Source: Dipteris shenzhenensis
Taxonomy: Eukaryota; Polypodiophyta; Polypodiopsida; Gleicheniales
Reading direction: 5' to 3' (one strand)
Length of the DNA stretch: 64,000 nt
NCBI GenBank assembly: GCA_047967505.1
Contig: CM106540.1
Numbering within the stretch: position 1 is the stretch's first letter; each line of letters opens with the position of its first letter. Shown here one piece after another: positions 1-10,679 of this stretch. Made by a program: the position numbers and the translations under genes. The notes under the pieces are model-generated. The model made no database searches. It was not told the origin of the DNA and saw only the letters and a list, made by a program, of their open reading frames with translations.

Positions 1-3000
1 AAGACAGGAAAGAAGAGCCTAACAAATTACTAAATGCAACTATGCCACCCAGTACTCATGACACATCTCAGGCTAGTTCAACCCCATCAGAGGCCGATCT
101 TCGAGAAGTGCCGGAATACTTTAAGAATTATACAAGTGGCAGTGCACCAATAGCAATGCCAAGACCAATCAGAGAATCTGAAGTTCAAGAAACCGATAGC
201 ATTGGAGAAACTCCAATCTATGAGGGACCGGCAAAAACACGCACAATAAACCTCGCCCTTGAAGGGGAGGAAGAAAAATTGGTTTTCATTGGGAAACAGC
301 TCCGTCAAGAAGATGAAATCAAACTCAAAGACCTCCTAATGGAATACCGTGACTGCCTAGCATGGTCATACAAAGAGATGAAAGGAATTTCACTAGAAGT
401 GGCAGTTCACACGATCCCTATAAGGGAAGGTGCTCGCCCTAAGGTATGTGGACCTTATCGCACAAATCCTAAATATGGCACCATGGTTTATGACGAGCTG
501 GAAAAACTCCTAGATGCCGAATTCATCTACGAGATCGAGCACACTGATTGGGTTTCCCCCATTGTCATTGTACCTAAACGCAACAAGAAGCTCAGAATAT
601 GCGTGAACTTGAAAAATGTGAATGCCGCCACAATTAGGGATCACTACCCCCTACCCTTAACAGAAACAGTGTTGGAAAAGGTGGCAGGATCCGAAATATA
701 TAGCTTCTTGGATGGCTTCAGTGGCTATAACCAAGTGCAAATTGCTCCTCAAGACCAATCAAAAATAGCATTTGCTACAGAATGGGGTATTTTTGCCTAT
801 AGAGTCATGCCATTCGGCCTTTGTAATGCCCCAGCCACATTCCAACGAGTCATGTTCACAGCTTTCAAGTCATTTTTGAATAAGTTTTTACAGGTGTTCT
901 TGGATGATTTGTGCATCCATTCAACCAAACAGGACCACTTCAAATGTCTGGAAGAAGTGCTAATCAAATGCAGGGAGTATGGCATCTCCCTAAATCCAAC
1001 AAAATGCCAGTTCATGGTCACCCACGGAGTTGTTTTGGGACACATCGTCTCTCAACATGGGATTGCAACTGACATGGACAAAATCAAAATCATCATGGAA
1101 TTGCCTCCTCCTACAAATTCCAAAGGTGTACGGGTCTTTATGGGACATGCCGGCTATTATAGAAGATTTATATTGTGGTATGCCATGATAGCTAGACCAC
1201 TTTACAAATTATTAGTGGAGTTCTTATGGACCGAAGAGTGCGACCAAGCCTTTGAGCTTTTAAAGTGGCGCCTAATCACAGCACCCATCCTTCTATCTCC
1301 CAATTGGGATATTGATTTTCATGTTCATATTGATGGATCCAAGTATGCAATTGGGAGTGTGCTTTGTCAACCTGGTGAACATAAGAAAGACTACCCCATC
1401 TACTTCGCCAGTCGACAACTCAATGATGCAGAGATCAACTATACAACCATAGAAAGAGAAGCCCTAGCAATGGTGTACAGTGTAAAGAAATTTCGGCACT
1501 ATCTACTCGCAAATGATTTTGTCTTCTACACCGACCATCAAGCCTTGCTTTATCGTGTGAACCGTCCGTGTACCACAGGAAGAATCACCAGATGGCTCCT
1601 CTTGCTGCAAGAATTCAACTTCAAAATCGTGGTTCGCAAAGGTGCCCAACACTACATTGCCGATCACATGTCTCGAGTCAAGACAGGAGAAGAAGCCATT
1701 GGAGTAGAAGACGATTTACCAGATGCCACACTATTTCAAATAGATGCTGTTCCAGAATGGTGTGGAGATATCATTGGGTACTTGATGGCAGGAAGACCAC
1801 CCCCTGACATGAAAGCAGTAGATGCCAGAAAATTGATTCTAAAAGCTGCACCCTATCAACTCATTGCAGGACAACTATACAAGATGGGCAAGGACCAGAT
1901 ATTAAGAAGATGTGTAATGCCTCATGAGATCCTGCCAATCCTGAGTGAAGTTCATGAAGGCATTGCAGGAGGACACTTCCAAGGGGAAGCCACAGCAAGA
2001 AAAGTTCTCCTCGCAGGCTACTGGTGGCCAACACTGTGGGCAGATGCCTATGAATATGTAAAAGGCTGTGATGTATGCCAACGGACTATTAAACCACAAC
2101 ACAAAGACTTCAATCCCCTAACAACAGTTGTTGCACAACAACCATTTGAAAAATGGGGGATTGACTATGTGGGTCCCATACATCCAGCAGCAAAAGGAAC
2201 ACAAGCACGCTACATCATTGTGGCCACTGATTACTTTACAAAATGGGCTGAAGCTAAAGCAGTCAGAAAGGCAGATGCCAAAAGCACAGCAAGATTCTTA
2301 TACGAACATGTGATCACCCGATTCGGATGCCCCCTTGAAATTGTGTCGGATAGAGGCACACATTTTGTCAATGAGGTAATCCAAGAACTCTTGTCTGGCT
2401 TCATGGTCATCCATAGAAAAAGCACACCCTACTACCCCCAAGGGAATGGACTGGCAGAATCCACAAACAAAATCATATGCAATATCCTCACCAAGGTAGT
2501 AGAACCACAGCGTTCTGATTGGGCAGAGAAACTGAATGCAGCCTTATGGGCATACAGAACCACATTCAAGGTCAGTACAGGGAACACACCTTTTCAATTG
2601 GTGTTACGGCCTTGAAGCCGTGGTTCCACTCGAATTTGTAATACCAAGTCTACGCATCGCAATACAGGAACGCATGGGTGATCATGAGTCCTTGAAAGAA
2701 AGGCTCTGTCAGTTGGAAAAGCATACAGAGACAAGACTCGTTGTCTATCATGCCATGACAACAGAAAAATGCCGAAGAAAGGCATGGTTTGACAGGAATC
2801 TGAAAGCTAAAGACATCAAGGAAGGTGACTTAGTCCTGGTATACAATGCCAAAGTACACAAGGGAAAACTGAAGTATCTAGGTCAAGGACCCTACCGAGT
2901 ACGAAAGATGAATCCCATCGGAGCTGTGCTACTTGAAACACTAGATGGAGTCCAATTCAACACAACAATAAACAGGAGCCGACTGAAGCGCTACTACATC

Positions 3001-3060
3001 AACACGCGAGCCATCCCCGACAACAACGAAGATTTGGGAAACCAAGTCTTCCTTAGTTAG
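1..3060 (+). pseudogene. Ty3/gypsy (Tat/Athila-like) Pol: RT, RNase H, integrase; frameshifted
   Basis: Reverse transcriptase, RNase H and integrase of an LTR retrotransposon. The frame is open to the left edge, so gag and protease lie outside the window; an ATG at 42 is not necessarily the start. Counting from that ATG, the RT core has FSGYNQV near residue 226 and an active site reading FLDD (instead of YVDD) near 287. RNase H begins near 425 (HIDGSKYAIGS). The integrase HHCC finger lies at about 637-679 (ending CDVCQR). Its DDE core is D in GIDYVG (about 707), D in VSDRGTHF (about 769) and E in NGLAES, with D-35-E spacing. The frame breaks by one base near 2,604 inside the conserved LVYG motif; the remaining integrase C-terminus runs in another frame to the stop at 3,060. 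No chromodomain is seen, which with the downstream ORF and LTR family points to Tat/Athila rather than chromovirus. Otherwise well preserved. Confidence 0.9.
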
Positions 3061-3399
3061 GATTAGATTGTATCACGAGCACTCACTTGCATATGTACGT
3101 CTTCGCACATATAGGTAGCCTCAATCGATTTTACCTAGAGCTCAGGATTGGTGAATGAGTTCTAGCTACCCTATGAAAATCCCAGCAAAAAAGCATATAG
3201 TTAGTCCCTACTTAGCTACTAGGTCACGTGCACTCACACGCTTTCGCTTAGACACATAGATGATTGCATGAATAATTGTACCACACACTTTCATTCCACA
3301 CTCTCAAAAGATGTTTATTATTTTTTAAAAAAAAAAAGGATCTCTCTCCCACACACACACAGAAAGGTCATACAGGCATGCCAATCGATGTAATGATCA
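3061..3399 (+). other. Spacer between pol and extra ORF
   Basis: No open frame. It holds a T-run/A-run at about 3,329-3,341, a CA-rich stretch (3,350-3,361) and, just inside the next ORF, a possible splice acceptor (TGCAG at about 3,423-3,427). In Athila-type elements the 3' gene is thought to be expressed from a spliced RNA, so an acceptor here would make sense, but this is inference. Confidence 0.4.
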
Positions 3400-6300
3400 A
3401 TGGTACACTACATGTACATGGATGCAGGTTCAGAAAAGATGCCGCCACTTAAGCGGATGCGCAGAAAGAGCCCACCGCCTCAACCACAGGACCCCCTCCA
3501 GAGTTCGCAGCCATCTACATCGTCTCAACCACAGAGACCACAGGCGTTCGTGGTCCAAAGCGATAGCTCCGAAGAAGATTCAGTGCATGTCCAAGCAGAA
3601 CAAATGCCACCCCAGTCACAGCCGGCCTACACAACTGTTAACAAGGCCCAATCATTGGAACTTGTCTGGCCACCCACCTCGACTTATGCTCTTTCCCAGG
3701 AAGCAACATCTTACTTAGAGCAACGGGGTCTAGGCAATTTGCATGAGAGCCTCAAATCCTTGGAGGACAGTCCTATCATGACAACCTACATCAAGGACTT
3801 TCTCCATTCTTACTACTCCAGCAATGCAACGGATGGCAAGTACGGTACAATCACTGTACAGCAGAGCCCACTGAACATTATCCTCGATAGTACGGTCATT
3901 CAAAGGGCTTTCTCACTGCCATCACAAGGTGGCCAATACCCTAAACGGTCTGCTGATGCAAAATTTATCGAGGTACAGTCTCTTCTCACCAAGGGTACCC
4001 TGATCCATAGAGATGGCATCTTGCTTCGCACAATCCTTGACCCTCGCCTTAAAGAAGCAGCACAATTTCTATCCACCATCCTGGGAATAAAGAACGGCAA
4101 GGAACGCTCCCTTCCACTCCGCACATTTGTTTTGCTGAGTAGGAAGATCAAACAAGACTGGGTCCAACACTTCGTCATTTTCTTTACCAAAAAACTCGAT
4201 GGTTCTTCAGGCCAGAAATGTAAAATTCCGCACTTATTGGCTATCATCATCAAAAAAGAACTACAAGAAAGAGAAATGACTCTGCCCCAGTCTCCAAAGC
4301 CAATTGAGGAGTTGGACATACCCTTCTCACCAGTATGGGAGCCATCATCAACTGCTCCAGCTATCACATTGATAAGTACAGATGCCTTAACAGAAGTCCC
4401 TATTCTGGAAAGCAGGATTGCAGAATTGCCCCAGGAAATGCTTCAGCTCGGTGCACAACTGCAACCACTAAGTCTCCACCAACAGCACCAACCCGAGCTC
4501 CAGACAAGGTTGGCACCCGAACCTGAGGAACGATCAGCACCAGAGCTTGAGACCACATCAGCACTCGAACCGCCCATCGACGCCATGCCAGTCGATGAGC
4601 CCCAAGGAGAGCTCGTGCCAGATCAGCAGTATGACTATTGTCCACAAGGGAGTGAAATGCCATTGGAACAACCTCCCCCAAGTACTACAGAATCCTCGGG
4701 ATGGCTACATGGGCACCACTTGTATCAGCAATATCGCCAGACCTCATCACCATCTGTCATTCTCCAACATCAAGCTAGCCAAATGATCCAAATGTCAGAA
4801 CTCTTCACTAGCTTGGCTAAGGAAGCATATGCAAGAGAATTGGAAAGGCAGACGGCATCAGAAATCGAAGACCAATTCCAGGCAATCGCCATAGAGGTCA
4901 AGGCACTTCGGGCGCAGATAGATGAGAAGGAGGTAGAAGAAGTGCGCATGAACCAGGCTCTCCAAGCTCAAGAGAAGGCCGTAAGGGATGTGACCTCCAA
5001 CCTCCACCAAAGTCAAACACAGCTGACTGCAGCAGTAGAAGCAATGGCAATCCTACAGACCTCCTATAACTCCCTGACAACTGCACATGCGCAACAAACA
5101 GAGGAAGTGGCACAAGCTCGACTCACTCTCATTCACAAAGAAGAAGAGCTCCAGGATTGCAAGGACAAGCTTGAAGACATGCAACAATCTTTGGCAGTAC
5201 GTGCCTTTAGTATTGATGAGCTTACAAGGGAATGCCGACTCTTAAAAGACCAACTTGCTACTATTCAAGGTGCCAGCACTTCACAAGCCCAATTCTTGGA
5301 CCAATGGTCCAATACCACTGAAGACATTCCTCAACAGGCAAAGGTCACCTTGCAAATGAAAAAGCTTAAAGAGGCATACACAACCATCTACCATCAGTAC
5401 AAGGAAAAGATGAATGAAATGCACTCCCAAAAAATATCCATCTCCAAGCTTGAACTCCAATTGCTAGTGCGCAACAATGAGGCATTGGAAGACAACACCA
5501 ATGACGGCCCACTACAATGCACAACCATGGCGTATGAAGAGCTTGTGGCTGCTCTACAAATGGAAGATCACCTCCACGCACGCGTGCTTATCCAATGGAA
5601 GCAACTCCAACTCAAGATCATATCTGCTCATCCAACAATCAACTGGAAACGATCCATCGGGATTAAAACCCTGCGCATAATTTGCCAAGACTTGTCTGAA
5701 GATGAGAAGAATATCTTCTGCCTGTCTACACATGCCGGGTTTATAACTCTCAGGACGGATGCTTTCATTGCATATGCCTGCCTCATGGGTAGTCCTCCCC
5801 TCAGGGTTATTGCAGGTTTGTTGCCATTGCTGCAAAGGCCATCCCTATTATTTGCACGGCATGACATAACCGACATCCAACCCATGCAGCTGATCATCCC
5901 ATCGCACCAGCAAAAAGAAGTGTCGGACAATGACAAGGCCTATCTCACATCCAACTTCCCATATCTAACCACTCTTTCTGCCAACATCATAACCTCACTT
6001 CCCCTTGCTGCTACCACCCTCTTAACCTTCCCCGAGCTCCATCCTAACATCTATTCCCTCCATCGTCTCTTTGCTCATGCCTCTCACCATTTTCAACTTA
6101 CCCAACAGTCACAAACTTACGAGCCCCTCACACCTAGCTTTTTCCCCTCCCTTGCTAATCCTACCCTTGAGGATTACCAAGTTGCTCAAACCATTTGCCC
6201 ATTTCTTCCCCCCCTCCCCTCTGCTCCCCCTTCCGCCACTATCACTCAGCCATATTTCTCCCCCATGTCCCCTGCTTCTCTCCCGGCCCCGTCATCACCT

Positions 6301-6810
6301 CTGACACTTCTGGTGCTTCCATCAGCAGAAAATGATGCAGTATTTGATTTTGAATATCAAGATCCGGATAATCCAATTCGTACACCCATGCCAAGTTCCA
6401 ATGATGGGTATGATTTTGATGAGATACCACTTCCCAGTAACCCCATCAAGGAATTTTGGAGCAAATATCCTGATATGAAAACTCGCGGTGGATGGACCCT
6501 GGGTAACTTTCCTACCAATCTTCGTCAGCACCAAATAAGTGAAGGTTGGATTAGCAAATTGGATCCACAACCTGATTGGCGCCGTCCCAAGCTCTTTGAT
6601 GTAAGCTTCTTAAAGGAGTACTTGCGGGCACCTCCATGTCTCATAACCCATCCCAAGTTCTATGCAGTTCCACGGCGTAAAAGATGGGAAGCCAACATAC
6701 ACACTTTGGCTGAAGATCGAGTCATTAATTGGCCAATGATCGAACCCTACTCTGGTGTAGAATGGACTATCCAAGGCGCCATGATCCGAGCACTTCAGCA
6801 GCATGAATAA
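3400..6810 (+). CDS. Extra 3' ORF of Tat/Athila-like element, 1,136 codons, coiled coil
   Basis: A very long frame between pol and the 3' LTR, the position of the extra (env-like or transposon-protein) ORF of Tat/Athila elements. The N-terminus is basic and Pro/Gln/Ser-rich (residues 1-60). Residues about 95-300 look like a folded domain and recall, with low confidence, the 'putative plant transposon protein' domain annotated in such elements. A Pro/Glu-rich linker spans about 300-440. Residues about 465-700 are rich in Glu, Gln, Leu and Lys with heptad-like spacing, suggesting a long coiled coil. A Pro/Ser/Leu-rich stretch (about 910-975) is followed by a conserved-looking tail. I see no signal peptide or convincing membrane segment, so an envelope function is not supported. 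The start is uncertain: ATG codons at 3,400 and 3,439 are both possible. The frame continues past the TAA at 6,808-6,810. Confidence 0.75.
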   Translation: MVHYMYMDAGSEKMPPLKRMRRKSPPPQPQDPLQSSQPSTSSQPQRPQAFVVQSDSSEEDSVHVQAEQMPPQSQPAYTTVNKAQSLELVWPPTSTYALSQEATSYLEQRGLGNLHESLKSLEDSPIMTTYIKDFLHSYYSSNATDGKYGTITVQQSPLNIILDSTVIQRAFSLPSQGGQYPKRSADAKFIEVQSLLTKGTLIHRDGILLRTILDPRLKEAAQFLSTILGIKNGKERSLPLRTFVLLSRKIKQDWVQHFVIFFTKKLDGSSGQKCKIPHLLAIIIKKELQEREMTLPQSPKPIEELDIPFSPVWEPSSTAPAITLISTDALTEVPILESRIAELPQEMLQLGAQLQPLSLHQQHQPELQTRLAPEPEERSAPELETTSALEPPIDAMPVDEPQGELVPDQQYDYCPQGSEMPLEQPPPSTTESSGWLHGHHLYQQYRQTSSPSVILQHQASQMIQMSELFTSLAKEAYARELERQTASEIEDQFQAIAIEVKALRAQIDEKEVEEVRMNQALQAQEKAVRDVTSNLHQSQTQLTAAVEAMAILQTSYNSLTTAHAQQTEEVAQARLTLIHKEEELQDCKDKLEDMQQSLAVRAFSIDELTRECRLLKDQLATIQGASTSQAQFLDQWSNTTEDIPQQAKVTLQMKKLKEAYTTIYHQYKEKMNEMHSQKISISKLELQLLVRNNEALEDNTNDGPLQCTTMAYEELVAALQMEDHLHARVLIQWKQLQLKIISAHPTINWKRSIGIKTLRIICQDLSEDEKNIFCLSTHAGFITLRTDAFIAYACLMGSPPLRVIAGLLPLLQRPSLLFARHDITDIQPMQLIIPSHQQKEVSDNDKAYLTSNFPYLTTLSANIITSLPLAATTLLTFPELHPNIYSLHRLFAHASHHFQLTQQSQTYEPLTPSFFPSLANPTLEDYQVAQTICPFLPPLPSAPPSATITQPYFSPMSPASLPAPSSPLTLLVLPSAENDAVFDFEYQDPDNPIRTPMPSSNDGYDFDEIPLPSNPIKEFWSKYPDMKTRGGWTLGNFPTNLRQHQISEGWISKLDPQPDWRRPKLFDVSFLKEYLRAPPCLITHPKFYAVPRRKRWEANIHTLAEDRVINWPMIEPYSGVEWTIQGAMIRALQQHE

Positions 6811-6813
6811 ACA

Positions 6814-7164
6814 ATGCGCGGCAACATTGATCGCTTCCTTCACCAAAGTGCCATATTCTGCAAAACATTAGCATTAATTCTGGAGGTCCCATGTTACCTT
6901 GATTCCCATTTGCCTCCACTCAGCTTTAATCCCAATGAACGGATTGATGCTCAGATTACAAGCCGACTCTATCAAAGAGTGATCTTCTTGGAGGCACGCC
7001 ACATATCTCTGTTCGAGCACATGGTAGATACAGGCTACCTGGAAACTGCGCAAAAATTGTATGGTGCTAAGACTCTACAGCAGGATCGACTGGCACGTCA
7101 CAAGTTCCACAGCCACTGGACTAAAAACATGGCAACCCAGGTACGTGATCGCAATAAGCCATAA
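6814..7164 (+). CDS. In-frame continuation of the extra ORF after a single TAA
   Basis: These 116 codons are in exactly the same frame as the preceding 1,136-codon ORF, separated only by TAA and one codon. The peptide reads like folded protein (MRGNIDRFLH at the start, LYQRVIFLEARH in the middle), not random sequence. Most likely the intact ancestor had one protein of about 1,250 residues and this copy carries a nonsense mutation. Stop-codon readthrough or a separate small ORF starting at this ATG are alternatives. It ends 34 bp before the 3' LTR. Confidence 0.6.
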   Translation: MRGNIDRFLHQSAIFCKTLALILEVPCYLDSHLPPLSFNPNERIDAQITSRLYQRVIFLEARHISLFEHMVDTGYLETAQKLYGAKTLQQDRLARHKFHSHWTKNMATQVRDRNKP

Positions 7165-7185
7165 CCCGAGGACGGGTAATCAAAT

Positions 7186-7198
7186 GGATCCGGGAGTA
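7186..7198 (+). other. Polypurine tract of Tat/Athila-like element
   Basis: GGATCCGGGAGTA lies directly before the LTR start TGTTG. A short purine-rich tract ending in GGGAGTA in this position primes plus-strand DNA synthesis in plant gypsy elements. It is less pure than usual. Confidence 0.5.
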
Positions 7199-7237
7199 TG
7201 TTGACTCTGTGCCAACATGAACTTATGAAGAAAGAGA

Positions 7238-7556
7238 AGGTGTTACAACTTTGTGATACAACTTTGTGTTGCAACTTTGTGTTACAACTTCTAAACACAA
7301 CTTTGTGTTACGACTTTGTGTAACAACTTTGTGTTACAAGTTTGTGTTACAACTTCTACATGAAGAGAGAGAATGTGTTACGACTTTGTGACACAACTTT
7401 GTGTTACAACTTTGTGTAACAACTTTGTGCTACAACTTTGTGTAACAACTTTGTGTTACCACTTTGTGTTACAACTTCTACATGTAGAGAGAGAATGTGT
7501 TACGACTTTGTGACACAACTTTGTGTAACAACTTTGTGATACGACTTTGTGTTACA
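7238..7556 (+). repeat. 13-bp tandem repeat in LTR U3
   Basis: About 20 units of a 13-mer close to TACAACTTTGTGT, with a few interruptions by an ACTTCTACATG-type segment. The array ends about 25 bp before the TATA box, so it occupies the promoter/enhancer zone of the LTR. Confidence 0.9.
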
Positions 7557-7582
7557 TGCAGGGAGAGAAGCTCTCCAACTTG

Positions 7583-7590
7583 TATAAATA
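7583..7590 (+). promoter_or_regulatory. LTR TATA box
   Basis: TATAAATA in a context (CTCTCCAACTTGTATAAAT) that is nearly identical in the minus-strand LTR at about 61,507-61,530, so it is conserved between copies. Confidence 0.75.
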
Positions 7591-7984
7591 CCCCATAATG
7601 GAATGAAGCCCACACTCTTGGGGCATTGTGTTGAGTCTACATTGGTATTCCAAGCATTTGTCTCAAGTGTCCATGCTTCCTTGCACTGCACGTCCAAAAG
7701 CATGTCCTAACCTTGCAACCCTTCTCCCCTCTCCTCCAACCCTGCAACCCACCCTCTCCCTCTCCTCCTCCCTCCTCCTCCCTCCTCCTCCTCCTCCTCC
7801 TCCTCCTCCTCCGTCCTCCTCCTCCTCCTCTCTCCTCTCCCTCCCTTCTCCTCTTCCCTCCTCCTCCTTCCTCCTCTCTCTTCTTTCACCCATGCTCTTA
7901 CACCTTCTTCCTCTCCCACTCCTATGCTTTCCTAAACCCTTAAACTCCATGATCTACGAGGGAGACGAGTTCTCCACCATGTAC

Positions 7985-8185
7985 TCTACTCTGAACCTTG
8001 GATCCTCCTTCTAACCCTGGACTCCTTCTAAACCTTGGAACCTCCTTCTAAACCCTGGAACTCCTTCTGAACCCTGGAACCTCCTTCTGAACCCTGGAAC
8101 TTCTCCTAAACCCTTGAACTCTTTCTAAACCCTACAACCTCCTTCTGAACCCTTAAACTCCTCCTAAACCCTACAACCCCCAATG
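7985..8185 (+). repeat. About 21-bp repeats with TAAACCCT core in LTR U5
   Basis: About nine imperfect units of the form CTCCTTCTAAACCCTGGAA. The reverse complement recurs at 60,930-61,130 in the other LTR. AAACCCT resembles the plant telomere unit, but the repeat is too long and too variable to be telomeric. Confidence 0.8.
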
Positions 8186-8424
8186 AAGGCGAAATCCTTC
8201 ATTACCCCAACAACAATGGTTTACGTGCCTTTTACACATGCTTGCATTTTGTTTACTTACCACACTTAAGCCTACGTCTCTCACCGGAACACGACTCGAG
8301 GTCCTAAGCTACACATATTCTACAACGACAATCCCAATATATCTGTAGGTGACAAAAAGCCTCGGAACACTGCAACATAGACAACCCAGCTCTTCCTACG
8401 AAAGCAGTAGGAAAGAGCCAACAA

Positions 8425-8719
8425 TTTATCTCTCCTCTATTACTTTAAGTTTTATTAATCTCGGTATTTGTTTTCCAAGAAATGGCATCACAATCCCAAC
8501 TTCTCCACTTAGAAAGAAAGTTCGAAATGTCCAAAAATACATCACCTTCTGAGGTGGGAGGTAATCAGGGATTTGCAAGGGAGTAAAAATAGGCATTTTA
8601 AATTGGTGAATTAAAATCTTTTAAAAGTTTTTAGCCCCCCTAGGAGCAACTTAAACTGGCCCTATGATGTTTCTTAATCGAGACTGACTTACTGCATGGT
8701 AAAACCACTTATTGTGCAG
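8425..8719. other. Unassigned sequence between LTR and pyrimidine block
   Basis: AT-rich, no convincing frame, no primer site, and no match I can see to the rest of the window. The left boundary of the copy 1 large unit may lie here. Confidence 0.3.
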
Positions 8720-10670
8720 TATTTAACCCTCCACAGCCCCTTCCCCCCTTCCCCAGGGCTGGCGGCCACGGCCGCTAACCCTCCCCCCCTAACCCCCTTC
8801 CTCCCCTACCCCTTTTTCCCCCCTACCCCCTTTCAACCCTCCCCCCCTCTTCCCCACCCCCCCTTCGCGGCCCCCCAGCCCCCCCCTCTCGCACCTCCCT
8901 CCACCCCCACCCCCCTTCCTCGCCCCCTCTCCCCCCCCTCCCCCCTTCCCTCGGGCTGCCGGCTGCAGCCACCACCCCCCCCCTCTCAGCCCTTCCCCCC
9001 TCTTCCCCACCCTCCCAACCCCTTAACCCTCCACACCCCCTTCCCCCTTCCCCCCTGGCTGGTGGCCGCCAGCCCCCCCTCTCGCACCCCTCTTCCCCAC
9101 CCCCCCCTTCGCACCCCCCCTCTCAGCCCTCCCCCCCCTCTTCCCCAACCCCCTTCGCGGCCCCCGGGCTGGCGACCGCGGCCGCCAGCCCCCCTCTCGC
9201 ACTCCTCTTTCCCAACCCCCCCTTCGTGGCCCCCAACCCCCCCCTCTCATACCCCTCCTCGCACCCCCCTCCCCCCCCTTCACCCCCTCTCCCCCCCCTT
9301 CCCCTAGGCTGGCAGCCACGGCCGCCAGCCCCCCCCTCTCAGCCCTCCCCCCCCTCTTCCCCACCCCCCCTTTGCGACCCGCCAACCCCCTAGCCCTCCC
9401 CCCTCTTCCCCACCCCCCCTTCCCCTGGGCTGGCGGCTGCGGCTGCCAGCCCCCCCTCCTCTCAACCCCTCCCACCCCCTTCCCCCCCTCTCAGCCCTCC
9501 CCCCCCCTTCGCGACCCCCCCAGCCCTCCCCCCCCTTCCCCACCCCCCCTTCCCCCGGGCTGGCGGCCGCGGCCGCCAACCCCCCCTCCTCTCAACCCCT
9601 CCCACCCCCTTCACCCCTCCCACCCCCTTCCCCCCCACCCAACCCCCTCCCCGCCCCCGAGCTGGCGGCCGCGGCCGCCAGCCCCCCCCTCTCAGCCCCT
9701 CCCACCCCCTTCACCCCTCCCACCCAAACCCCTCTCAGTCCCTCCCTGCCCCCAAGCTGGCGGCCGTGGCCGCCAGCCCCCCCCTCCTCTCAACCCCTCC
9801 CACCCCCTTCCCCCCCTCTCAGCCCTCCCCCCCCTTCGCGACCCCCCCAACCCCCCAGCCCCCCAGCCCTCCCCCCCCTTCCCCACCCCCCTTCCCCCGG
9901 GCTGGCGGCCGCCAGCCCCTCCCTCCTCTCAACCCCTTCCACCCCCTTCACCCCTCCCACCCCCTTCCCCCCCACCCAACCCCCTCCCGTCCCCCGAGTT
10001 GGCGGCCACGACCGCCAGCCCACCCCCCTCTCAGCCCCTCCCACCCCCTTCCCCCCCACCCACCCCCCTCCCCGCCCCCGAGCTGGCGGCTGCGGCCGCC
10101 AGCCCCCCCCCTCTCAGCCCCTCCCACCCCCTTCACCCCTCCCACCCAACCCCCTCCCCGCCCCCGAGCTGGCGGCAACGGCCACCAGCCCCCCCCTCTC
10201 AGCCCCTCCCACCCCCTTCACCCCTCCCACCCCCTTCCCCCCCACCCACCCCCCTCCCCGCCCTCGAGTTGGCGGCCGCGGCCGCCAGCCGCCCCCCTCT
10301 CAGCCCTCCACCCCCTTCACCCCTCCCACCCCCTTCCCCCCCACCCACCCCCTTCCCCCCCACCCACCCCCCTCCCCGCCCCTGCCAGTGCCACCAGTCC
10401 CTCTTGCCCCCTTCCCTCTCCCCCCCCTTCCCCCCCCTCCCGGCCGCCAACCCCCCCTTCCCTCTCCCCCCCCTTCCCCCCCTCCTGGCCGCCAGCCCCC
10501 CCTTCCCCCTCCCCCCTTCCCCCCTCCATGGGAGACCCAATCCCCCCCTTCCCCCCCCCTCCCTCCTCCTTTCCTCCCTCTACTCAGCCCCACCCTCTCC
10601 CTCCCTTCCTCCTCCCTTCCCTCCAGTCCCTCCATCCTCTTCTTCTCCTCCCTTGAACCTTTCTCTCTCT
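8720..10670 (+). repeat. C-rich pyrimidine minisatellite with GC palindromes (copy 1)
   Basis: Nearly pure C/T on this strand (CCCCCCT runs), interrupted roughly every 80-130 bp by a palindrome of the type GCTGGCGGCCGCGGCCGCCA. At least 13 such palindromes lie between about 8,757 and 10,290. The G-rich complement could form quadruplexes, the C/T tract is triplex-prone, and each palindrome can form a hairpin. The last 180 bp lose the palindromes and become CT-rich. All proline-rich or glycine-rich frames here are by-products of composition. Confidence 0.9.
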
Positions 10671-10679
10671 AGTTCCTCT

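Larger units (their letters stand above)
7199..8424 (+). mobile_element. 3' LTR of Tat/Athila-like element
   Basis: Begins TGTTG after the purine tract and ends CCAACA, about 1,226 bp. It contains in order a 13-bp repeat array (U3), a TATA box at 7,583, a CTC-rich stretch (7,730-7,900), about 21-bp TAAACCCT-containing repeats and a conserved tail. A second LTR of the same family lies on the minus strand at 60,669-61,850; the two match in the TATA region, the Py tract, the 21-bp repeats and the tail (GACAAAAAGCCTCGGA). No primer site follows it, as expected for a 3' LTR. Confidence 0.85.

Noticed and set aside
3400-6810. Retroviral envelope gene
   Set aside because: No signal peptide, no clear transmembrane segment and no furin-type site; coiled-coil and Pro-rich composition instead.
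7238-7556. CRISPR-like array of short repeats
   Set aside because: Units are 13 bp, contiguous and without unique spacers, within an LTR of a plant retrotransposon.
7985-8185. Interstitial telomere array because of repeated AAACCCT
   Set aside because: Period is about 21 bp and the flanking CTCCTTCT part is conserved; it is an LTR-internal repeat also present at 60,930-61,130.
8720-10670. Long proline-rich and glycine-rich frames (up to about 440 codons), extensin-like
   Set aside because: They appear in several frames and on both strands of the same low-complexity DNA, as expected from composition. The same holds for 28,486-30,575 and 59,630-60,150.
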